Assembly: GCA_905215225.1 (NCBI GenBank)
Contig: CAJMPM010000065.1
Location: 1 to 7,668 of the forward strand
Origin: an uncultured bacterium
Lineage (GTDB): Bacteria; Actinomycetota; Coriobacteriia; Coriobacteriales; Coriobacteriaceae
Direction of reading: 5' to 3'
DNA length: 7,668 nucleotides
Below are positions 1 to 4,788 of this stretch, piece by piece. Numbering within the stretch: the first letter of the stretch is position 1; every line of letters starts with the position of its first letter. The notes under the pieces are model-generated. The model was not told the origin of the DNA. It was given only the letters and a program-made list of their open reading frames with translations, and searched no databases. Made by a program: the position numbers and the translations under genes.

Positions 1-1
1 T

Positions 2-82
2 ACCCCGCAAGCGGCATCGCTGCTGCACAACGGTTCGACGATTGCGTACAGCTTGGGCAACGCGAAAGCGTATCTGCGTTAG
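2..82 (+). CDS. C-terminal end of an unidentified protein (5' truncated)
   Basis: The frame entering from the left edge reads 26 residues, ending in the peptide YSLGNAKAYLR, and stops at TAG (80-82). I chose it over the other two forward frames because its stop sits 19 bases before a strong terminator, whereas another open frame runs straight through the terminator hairpin. The fragment is too short to assign a family. It has no obvious membrane segment or catalytic motif. The terminator immediately downstream shows that this gene ends its transcription unit and is not co-transcribed with the toxin-antitoxin pair. Confidence 0.55.
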   Translation, partial: TPQAASLLHNGSTIAYSLGNAKAYLR

Positions 83-101
83 CGTTTTTGCTTGAGTTTA
101 T

Positions 102-152
102 GGCCTGCATTCGGGCGGCACCGCAGCCGCCAGGGTGCAGGCCTTCTTTTGT
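102..152 (+). terminator. Rho-independent terminator
   Basis: An 8-bp outer stem pairs GGCCTGCA (102-109) with TGCAGGCC (136-143). An inner stem pairs GGCGGC (114-119) with GCCGCC (126-131). The tract TTCTTTTGTTT follows directly. It ends the truncated gene at the left edge and insulates the promoter that starts at 153. Confidence 0.88.
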
Positions 153-181
153 TTGACGAGATGTTAGCTAGGATATATGCT
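153..181 (+). promoter_or_regulatory. Sigma-70-type promoter of the toxin-antitoxin operon
   Basis: TTGACG (153-158, 5 of 6 to consensus) lies 17 bp from TATGCT (176-181, 4 of 6). This predicts a transcription start near 188. The -10 box covers the ATG at 177, so that ATG cannot be the antitoxin start if this promoter is used. Confidence 0.6.
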
Positions 182-199
182 CGTGCTAGCACTGCTAGT
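167..199 (+). promoter_or_regulatory. Candidate autoregulatory operator (three GCTAG repeats)
   Basis: GCTAG occurs at 167-171, 185-189 and 194-198. The middle copy lies in the perfect 8-bp palindrome TGCTAGCA (184-191). The repeats straddle the -10 box and predicted start site. Ribbon-helix-helix antitoxins generally repress their own operon by binding short palindromes at this position, so this is the natural operator candidate. Binding itself is inferred. Confidence 0.4.
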
Positions 200-221
200 A
201 AATGCTGAAGGTGAGGTTGAG

Positions 222-575
222 ATGACTACCGTTGGCAGCATGGCGCAAGTGAATGTTCGCGTAGATCGCTCGGTTAAAGAGCGTGCCGAGGAAGCGCTGC
301 GGCTTTCGGGCGGGTCACTGCCCGAGCTCATCAAAAAGGTGGTGGCCAAGGTCGCGCAGGGTGGCGGGCAGTGCGAGGAAGTGCTTGCGGCCGTCGACGA
401 CCGGCGGCAGACCGTCGCGCCCAATACTCCGTTCGCCGCATCATGGGCGGCGGCGGATCAGCTTTACGCGGACCTGGGCATCGCTGCGTCGCCTGTATCC
501 GACGATCGCGGTTGGGACACAATCTATTCCGAAACCATGGACGAGCGCTATCGCCAAAAGGGGATGATCCTGTGA
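222..575 (+). CDS. RelB/DinJ-like ribbon-helix-helix antitoxin
   Basis: A 117-aa protein. Its N-terminal part (about residues 8-45) has the layout of a ribbon-helix-helix DNA-binding domain: a short alternating strand AQVNVRVD, then a charged helix (SVKERAEEAL), a turn with glycines, and a second helix (LPELIKKVVAKVA). This is the pattern of RelB/DinJ-type antitoxins, where the strand pairs in a dimer and inserts in the DNA major groove. The acidic C-terminal half (to residue 117) would wrap and neutralise the toxin. I chose ATG 222 because AAGGTGAGG ends 5 bases upstream. ATG 240, which begins MAQVNVRVD, is a reasonable alternative. ATG 177 falls inside the promoter -10 box. The stop codon overlaps the toxin GTG start (GTGA), implying translational coupling. 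The family call rests on motif reading only. Confidence 0.75.
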   Translation: MTTVGSMAQVNVRVDRSVKERAEEALRLSGGSLPELIKKVVAKVAQGGGQCEEVLAAVDDRRQTVAPNTPFAASWAAADQLYADLGIAASPVSDDRGWDTIYSETMDERYRQKGMIL

Positions 576-1087
576 GCGGAGCCCCTCTTAAAATCATGGT
601 GGATGCGAATGTGTGGGTTGATTCGTTTTGCGTTGACCATGCCGGGTCGCTTGCCGCGCGTGCGTTTATTGGGCAGGCGACGGAGGCGGGGGCATTGCTG
701 TTCTTCCCGGTGCATATTGCCAAGGACGTGCTGTACGTTGTCCAACACGAGCTGAAGCGTAGCGTTCTTGCCAGCGGGGGAGCGCTCGACGAGGCATCTG
801 CCCGTGCAATTGGCGAGGCCGCGCTGACGTTTGTTCGAAATATGACCGAAAACGCCACGGCCGTGGGAGCAGACGCATCCGATCTGTGGCTAGCCGACAA
901 ATACCTGACGCTCCATCGCGATTACGAGGACAATTTGGTACTCGCCGCATGCAAACGCGCCCAGGTTGATTACTTGGTGACCAACGATCGCAAACTGCTC
1001 GAACATGCCGATCTTGCAGCAAAGACACCTCGTCAAATGATGCCGATTCTTGCTTTGGCCGAACGCGGCGGCGCGGCTATCGGGTGA
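572..1087 (+). CDS. PIN-domain (VapC-like) toxin, putative ribonuclease
   Basis: A 171-aa protein starting at GTG 572 and overlapping the antitoxin stop by 4 bases. AGGGG lies 8 bases upstream, inside the antitoxin gene. It has the layout of a PIN nuclease: a first strand ending in an invariant acid (KIMVDANVWVD, D11), the paired acids YEDN (E119, D120), and a late strand LVTNDRKLL (D139) that carries the last metal-binding acid. These residues would hold Mg2+/Mn2+ for RNA cleavage. The middle acid is less certain: D52 and E60 are candidates. VapC-family toxins cleave tRNA, rRNA or mRNA when the antitoxin is lost. The target cannot be read from sequence. The frame stays open upstream to 371, but that part is out-of-frame antitoxin coding sequence and is not used. 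PIN toxins more often pair with AbrB, MazE or Phd-type antitoxins, so a RelB/DinJ-like partner is a modest variation. Confidence 0.78.
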   Translation: MSGAPLKIMVDANVWVDSFCVDHAGSLAARAFIGQATEAGALLFFPVHIAKDVLYVVQHELKRSVLASGGALDEASARAIGEAALTFVRNMTENATAVGADASDLWLADKYLTLHRDYEDNLVLAACKRAQVDYLVTNDRKLLEHADLAAKTPRQMMPILALAERGGAAIG

Positions 1088-1099
1088 CGCGAACTGTTT

Positions 1100-1136
1100 G
1101 CGGGCCTCTTGGACGACGATGCGCCAAGGGGCCCGC
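1100..1136. terminator. Hairpin between convergent genes, possible bidirectional terminator
   Basis: GCGGGCCTCTTGG (1100-1112) pairs with CCAAGGGGCCCGC (1124-1136) over 13 bp with a single T-G wobble and an 11-base loop. It sits in the 58-bp gap between the toxin stop and the stop of the minus-strand gene. Neither strand has a strong T tract after the stem, so intrinsic termination is not assured. It may instead block convergent transcription or protect mRNA 3' ends. Confidence 0.5.
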
Positions 1137-1145
1137 GTCTGCTAT

Positions 1146-1580
1146 TTACAAAAGCTCGGCCTTAATGGCGGGACTTTCTGCGAGCTGCTCGGCTGCCTTT
1201 TCGTCGGAGCTGTCGAGTGCTGCCAGGCTGCGGTAGACCCACTCGTTGACCTGGGTGTTCTTGACGCCTGCGGTCTGCATAAGGGCGCCTACCTCGCGGA
1301 TTGCTGCGAGCAGATCGGCCTTGGGGCCCACGAGCTCGACCGTGAGGTCGTGGTAGGCGGTCACTCCGCGGTTTTCGCTCACGTGGTCGATAAAGCCCTC
1401 GACGGTCTCAAGCTGCTGGGCGAGAGTAGCATCATCGTCAGCGTCCAGCGCGACGAGCGCGTTCGAAACCGTGAGGGCGGGATGTCCGCAGGGGACAAAG
1501 CCTTCGATGACATCCATAGCTTCGGTAATGGTTGAGCCCAGGCCTGCGAGGGCATTGACGAGTTGCTGCTTGGTATCCAT
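1146..1580 (-). CDS. Hypothetical acidic 144-aa protein
   Basis: I do not recognise this protein. It is 144 aa and rich in Ala, Leu, Glu and Asp, with few Lys or Arg except near the ends. It looks mostly helical and soluble: there is no signal peptide and no hydrophobic stretch long enough for a membrane span. A single Cys lies in the peptide PCGHPAL (about residues 30-36), but no pair or cluster suggests metal binding. The start is well supported: AAAGGA lies 6 bases before the ATG (complement of 1578-1580), and a TATATT -10 candidate lies about 37 bases before the start. It is monocistronic, converges on the toxin gene and diverges from ssrA. That it is a real gene seems fairly safe. Its function is open. 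Confidence 0.75.
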   Translation of the reverse strand: MDTKQQLVNALAGLGSTITEAMDVIEGFVPCGHPALTVSNALVALDADDDATLAQQLETVEGFIDHVSENRGVTAYHDLTVELVGPKADLLAAIREVGALMQTAGVKNTQVNEWVYRSLAALDSSDEKAAEQLAESPAIKAELL

Positions 1581-1616
1581 GACGGTCCTTTCGACGGGTC
1601 AATTTTGCTTGGCGAA

Positions 1617-1622
1617 AATATA
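1617..1622 (-). promoter_or_regulatory. Candidate -10 box for the 144-aa hypothetical gene
   Basis: On the minus strand TATATT (5 of 6 to consensus) lies about 37 bases before the ATG, predicting a leader of about 30 nt. There is no convincing -35 hexamer at 16-18 bp, so the call is tentative. Confidence 0.35.
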
Positions 1623-1712
1623 CGTGACGCGATCGGTAGCAAAAGTGCGAAGTGCGGAGCACATTGGGGTCTTCACAGCTCGTGCATAGAACAGCTGTCC
1701 GCTTTCAGAACG

Positions 1713-1721
1713 TGGTAAGAT
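1713..1721 (+). promoter_or_regulatory. Candidate extended -10 promoter for ssrA
   Basis: TGGTAAGAT (1713-1721) matches the extended -10 form TG-N-TANNNT, with no good -35 upstream. It would give a precursor with a 5' leader of about 90 nt, to be trimmed at 1818. The leader holds a 6-bp hairpin with a CTCG loop (1734-1749) and a CCCGA/TCGGG hairpin (1808-1820) that overlaps the first bases of the mature RNA. No better promoter was found between 1722 and 1817. Confidence 0.35.
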
Positions 1722-1817
1722 AACACTCCACAAGCGGGGCTCGCCCTGCATGTTCTTTGAAAAGTCGACGGGTGTTGGGTGCTCGTGCCCAATGCCATCC
1801 AGACTTTCCCGACATTC

Positions 1818-2181
1818 GGGGGCGACTGGTTTCGACACGATAGCTCTGAGAGAGGAAGCAAGCCGAGGTCTCCTCGCCTCGTTAAACAGGGGTACCGTCA
1901 AATTGAATTGACAACAACTCTTCTTTTGAGCCCATGGCTCTCGCTGCTTAGTTTATAGCGGCGCGTCAACCCGGTGATTTCCCCGACACCGGCGCGACGT
2001 CATGTTAGGGGAATGCTCCTGCGCACGTAATCGGTATGGCGCAGGCTAAGACCGAACCGGTTAGGACGCCGCGAGCGTGTCGCTGCGCGCAAAGCGTCCG
2101 AGACTAAACCAGCGACTGAGCTTGGAGATGCCAATCAGGGGGCTTTCGTGGACCGGAGTTCGATTCTCCGCGCCTCCACCA
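1818..2181 (+). ncRNA. ssrA: Transfer-messenger RNA (tmRNA)
   Basis: A one-piece tmRNA of 364 nt that rescues stalled ribosomes with SmpB and tags the nascent peptide for proteolysis. The 5' end GGGGGCGACTGGTTTCGAC is the family hallmark. Its first seven bases (1818-1824) pair with CGCCTCC (2171-2177), before the encoded ACCA end (2178-2181). The T-arm is CGGAG, TTCGATT, CTCCG (2154-2170). The tag frame ends GCT CTC GCT GCT TAG (1937-1951), giving the usual ALAA terminus. Reading back gives DNNSSFEPMALAA from GAC 1910, or one residue more from ATT 1907. An in-frame TGA at 1904 bars anything longer. A downstream pseudoknot is visible: the CCGGTG/CACCGG stem and TTCCCC pairing with a later GGGGAA. 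The gene stands alone with its own terminator. smpB is not in this window. Confidence 0.97.
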
Positions 2182-2190
2182 ATAGTTGCA

Positions 2191-2226
2191 AGCAGGTAGG
2201 TAAACGTACCTACCTGCTTTTTATTA
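2191..2226 (+). terminator. Rho-independent terminator of ssrA
   Basis: A perfect 12-bp stem pairs AGCAGGTAGGTA (2191-2202) with TACCTACCTGCT (2207-2218) around an AACG loop. TTTTTATT follows. It starts 10 bases after the tmRNA CCA end. Confidence 0.92.
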
Positions 2227-2237
2227 CTTATAGATAT

Positions 2238-2369
2238 CGCGGAGAATCGAACTCTGTGCAGGGCGCGAGCGTTAAACAAACGCGGAGCGTTTGTAGCGAG
2301 CGGGCGAGGACGCCGACAGGCGGCCGAAGCCGGTGCGGATTCGCGAAGCGAACACGCGGATTCTCCGCG
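2238..2369. repeat. 132-bp segment bounded by tmRNA T-arm-like inverted ends
   Basis: The left end, CGCGGAGAATCGAACTC (2238-2254), is the exact 17-bp reverse complement of the tmRNA T-arm (2156-2172). The right end, GATTCTCCGCG (2359-2369), repeats part of the same T-arm in direct orientation and continues one more matching base to 2370. The two ends therefore form 11-bp terminal inverted repeats. Inside are two tight hairpins: ACAAACGC/GCGTTTGT with a GGA loop (2276-2294) and TTCGC/GCGAA with a GAA loop (2340-2352). I see no credible gene. It could be a remnant of an att-site exchange at ssrA, or a copy of a dispersed element built on tRNA-like T-arm sequence. Confidence 0.55.
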
Positions 2370-2387
2370 CAATGCCTCTACAAGGTG

Positions 2388-2514
2388 GAGTAGTCAATTT
2401 GGGACGGGGCTATTTTAGCTACCCCTATAAGCCAGTCGATATTAGTTCTGGTCCCCAATAATTCGTCGACAGTCAAAGGACAGCTAAAATAGCCCCGTCC
2501 CAAATTGACTACTC
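2388..2514. repeat. 127-bp element with perfect 33-bp inverted arms
   Basis: The arm at 2388-2420 is the exact reverse complement of the arm at 2482-2514, 33 bp with no mismatch, separated by a 61-bp centre. The outer ends are GAGTAG and CTACTC. The arms carry the strings GGGACGGGGC and TATTTTAGCT. The element is too small to encode a transposase, and no frame in it looks coding. I see no clear target-site duplication in the flanks (CAAGGTG on the left, GCGTTGA on the right). It resembles a miniature inverted-repeat element or a large transcribed hairpin. A stem of this length would be very stable in RNA. Confidence 0.8.
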
Positions 2515-2529
2515 GCGTTGACGCCTCAA

Positions 2530-2702
2530 GCGGAAGTTGCATCCCAGAATATCGGCTCAGAATGGGATGCATTTTCCGGATGGGTTGTTGGCGGAAAGTT
2601 CATCCCGGAATCCGCGCTCAGAACGGGACGCGCTTTCCCAATGGCGGTCCAAGCGGAAACCGCATCCCGGAATCTCGCCTCAAACTGGGACACACTTTCC
2701 GC
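2530..2702. repeat. Three-unit tandem array of imperfect palindromes
   Basis: Three related units start at 2530, 2591 and 2653, a period of 61-62 bp. Each opens with GCGGAA, then a CATCCC(A/G)GAAT block, a central GCTCA-like part, a TGGGA/CGGGA block, and closes with TTTCC. The first and last blocks are complementary within each unit (GGAAA with TTTCC, CATCCC with GGGATG), so each unit is itself an imperfect palindrome of about 49 bp with a spacer of about 12 bp. Units 2 and 3 share CATCCCGGAATC exactly. The sequence varies between units while the symmetry is kept, which is typical of a structural or protein-binding repeat rather than coding sequence. Confidence 0.75.
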
Positions 2703-2776
2703 TTCACCTGCCGCCTCGAAAAAACCGCGCGCTCGCCATCCCAAAACTGGGTAGAAGAAAGCCAAAACGCAATCGC
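2703..2776. other. Gene-free remainder between the palindrome array and the patatin gene
   Basis: Within the gene-free stretch 2227-2787, this last part holds only a small CCCA/TGGG hairpin near 2740-2755. No convincing -35/-10 pair was found for the downstream gene, so its promoter remains unplaced and may lie inside the repeat array. Confidence 0.4.
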
Positions 2777-2787
2777 AGGAGGTCAAT

Positions 2788-3666
2788 ATGACTGCAGAAG
2801 ATAAGGCAAAGAACGCCGGCAAGGTCGCGCTCGTTTTGGAGGGCGGCAGCTTCCGCGGGCAATTTACCGCGGGCGTGCTCGACGTTCTCATGGAGGCTGG
2901 CGTCGAGATTCCGGCTGTCTACGGTGTATCGGCCGGCGCCCTCAACGGCGTGAACTATAAGTCGCACCAGATCGGCCGTGCCAACCGCATCAACCTGGCT
3001 TTCTGCAACGACAGCCGCTTCATGGGCGCCGCATCGTTTGCGTCCACGGGCTCTATTGTGGGTTACGACTTTATCTTCAACGATGTCCAGGACCGCCTGG
3101 ATCCCTTCGATAACGAGGCGTTCGACGCGAGCCCCATCGAGATGTACGCCGTTGCGACGGACATGCTTTTTGGAACCGCCACGTACCTGCCGGTCAAAAG
3201 CGCCGTGCTCGATCTCGACGCCGTGCGCGCCTCGACCTCGCTGCCGCTGGTAACGCCGCCGGTCGAGATTGACGGGCACAAATACGTCGACGGCGGCGTG
3301 GCCGATTCGGTCCCCATCGAGCATGTGCTGGAGGAGGCGGGCTTCGATCGCGCGGTTGTCATTGTCACGCAGGACCGCTCGTACGAGAAAAAGCCCTACG
3401 AGTTTATGCCCGCCGCGCGCGCCCGCTATGCCGACTACCCCTATCTGCTCGAGGCTATCGAGACGCGCCACGACCGCTACAACATCCAGCGCATGCACCT
3501 GTGGAAGTATGAGCGCGAGGGCCGTGCGTTGGTCGTCGCTCCGCAAAAGCCGGTCGAGGTCGGCCACGTTGAGCACGATTCGGCAAAGCTTTTGGACCTA
3601 TATATCCAGGGCCGTCAGGAGGCAAAGCGCTTGCTGAGAGATATCGAGGCATTTGTCGAGCGCTAG
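2788..3666 (+). CDS. Patatin-like phospholipase family protein
   Basis: A 292-aa protein with the patatin fold signatures in the expected order. The glycine-rich oxyanion loop LEGGSFRG is at about residues 17-24. The nucleophile elbow GVSAG is at 46-50, with Ser48 as the predicted nucleophile. The second dyad residue is Asp168 in the DGG motif (168-170). These enzymes use a Ser-Asp dyad to cleave acyl chains from lipids. The layout and length match the bacterial YjjU/RssA-like group rather than secreted ExoU-type toxins. There is no signal peptide or membrane span, so it is probably cytosolic, possibly acting on membrane lipids from the inside. The start is firm: AGGAGG lies 5 bases before ATG 2788. 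It appears to stand alone between the repeat island and the ribosomal operon. The substrate cannot be predicted. Confidence 0.9.
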   Translation: MTAEDKAKNAGKVALVLEGGSFRGQFTAGVLDVLMEAGVEIPAVYGVSAGALNGVNYKSHQIGRANRINLAFCNDSRFMGAASFASTGSIVGYDFIFNDVQDRLDPFDNEAFDASPIEMYAVATDMLFGTATYLPVKSAVLDLDAVRASTSLPLVTPPVEIDGHKYVDGGVADSVPIEHVLEEAGFDRAVVIVTQDRSYEKKPYEFMPAARARYADYPYLLEAIETRHDRYNIQRMHLWKYEREGRALVVAPQKPVEVGHVEHDSAKLLDLYIQGRQEAKRLLRDIEAFVER

Positions 3667-3729
3667 TGTCGCGACGTCATGACCCATGGACGACATGTGC
3701 AGAAAGTCTGGTCAGAACCAAAATACCTG

Positions 3730-3757
3730 TTGACTCGGACGGCGAGCGGGGTAATAT
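3730..3757 (+). promoter_or_regulatory. Promoter of the rplM-rpsI operon
   Basis: TTGACT (3730-3735, 5 of 6) lies 16 bp from TAATAT (3752-3757, 4 of 6), with GGG just before the -10. This predicts a start near 3764 and a leader of about 60 nt. It is the best -35/-10 pair between the patatin stop and rplM. Confidence 0.62.
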
Positions 3758-3763
3758 GGACGG

Positions 3764-3795
3764 GTTACTTGCAGAGCCCCGTGAATCTCTGTAAC
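3764..3795 (+). promoter_or_regulatory. Leader hairpin in front of rplM, possible autoregulatory site
   Basis: GTTAC (3764-3768) pairs with GTAAC (3791-3795), and AGAG (3773-3776) pairs with CTCT (3787-3790). The bases TTGC form a one-sided bulge, with a 10-base loop above. The hairpin sits at the predicted transcript start and 16 bases before the Shine-Dalgarno. L13 leaders are known to regulate rplM-rpsI in Bacilli. I do not see that specific consensus, so autoregulation here is a guess from position and shape. Confidence 0.4.
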
Positions 3796-3823
3796 AACAC
3801 GTACTGTACATGGAGGAGTCTAA

Positions 3824-4267
3824 GTGATTTCGAAATCGACTCACTACGCCAAGCAGGGCGAGGTCCAGCGCAACTGGGTTCTCGTCGACGCCGATGGTGC
3901 TGTCCTGGGCCGTCTTGCCACCCAGATCGCAATGATCCTGCGCGGTAAGAACAAGCCCCAGTTCACGCCCAACAGCGACTGCGGCGACTTCGTTGTCGTC
4001 ATCAACGCCGATAAGGTCCAGCTTACCGGTAACAAGGCCGACACGAAGACCTATTATCGCCACAGCGGCTACAACGGCGGCCTCAAGGCTGAGAGCTTCC
4101 GCCAGGCTATGGAGAAGCACCCGGAGAAGGTCATCGAGCGCGCCGTTCGCGGTATGCTGCCCAAGACCACCCTCGGCCGTGCCCAGATGACCAAGCTTAA
4201 GGTCTACGCTGGTGCCGAGCATCCGCATGCTGCCCAGAACCCCACGAAGATTGAGCTGGAGGCTTAA
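3824..4267 (+). CDS. rplM: 50S ribosomal protein L13
   Basis: A 147-aa protein of the usual L13 length, an early-assembly component of the large ribosomal subunit. Typical L13 features are the N-terminal WVLVDADGAVLGRLAT segment (about residues 18-33), the stretch around GDFVVVINADKVQLTGNK, the YYRHSGYNGG block, the VRGMLPK segment, and the C-terminal signature LKVYAGAEHPHAAQNP. Translation starts at GTG 3824. GGAGGAG ends 5 bases upstream, and no better ATG exists. Codon use is strongly biased to C-ending codons, as expected for a highly expressed gene. rpsI follows after 2 bases, the standard rplM-rpsI pair. Confidence 0.98.
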   Translation: MISKSTHYAKQGEVQRNWVLVDADGAVLGRLATQIAMILRGKNKPQFTPNSDCGDFVVVINADKVQLTGNKADTKTYYRHSGYNGGLKAESFRQAMEKHPEKVIERAVRGMLPKTTLGRAQMTKLKVYAGAEHPHAAQNPTKIELEA

Positions 4268-4269
4268 AG

Positions 4270-4665
<396 letters not shown>

Positions 4666-4695
4666 GGTTTTATCTCCTTTCGAGATACAATGTAC

Positions 4696-4739
4696 AAGCG
4701 GGGCCTGCCGATTCCTCGGCGGGTCCCGCTTTTCTTTTT
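4696..4739 (+). terminator. Rho-independent terminator of rplM-rpsI
   Basis: A 16-bp stem pairs AAGCGGGGCCTGCCGA (4696-4711) with the complementary arm at 4716-4731, with two T-G wobbles and a TTCC loop. TTTTCTTTTT follows. It cleanly separates the ribosomal operon from glmM. Confidence 0.95.
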
Positions 4740-4788
4740 CGACTAGGGTGGGCGGTTGCATATCGCCTGCTAGGGAAGGAGCAATCCT

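Noticed and set aside
371..571. Upstream open extension of the toxin frame from an ATG at 371
   Set aside because: It lies entirely within the antitoxin gene in another frame. The peptide is Arg/Gly-rich and unlike the PIN fold. The GTG at 572 has a ribosome-binding site and classic overlap coupling.
2148..2393. Plus-strand open frame beginning inside the tmRNA 3' end
   Set aside because: It runs through the tmRNA acceptor, its terminator and the repeat segment. It is Ser/Arg-rich with no ribosome-binding site, and is best seen as a spurious frame over tRNA-like sequence.
2388..2702. CRISPR array
   Set aside because: The repeats are palindromic, diverged, few in number and lack the alternation of short identical repeats with unique spacers. 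No cas gene is present.
2704..3576. Minus-strand open frame of about 290 codons across the patatin gene
   Set aside because: Antisense to a gene with intact catalytic motifs. The composition is that of a codon-complement shadow.
4686..4691. TACAAT as a -10 box after rpsI
   Set aside because: There is no -35, and it would start transcription directly into a strong terminator hairpin.
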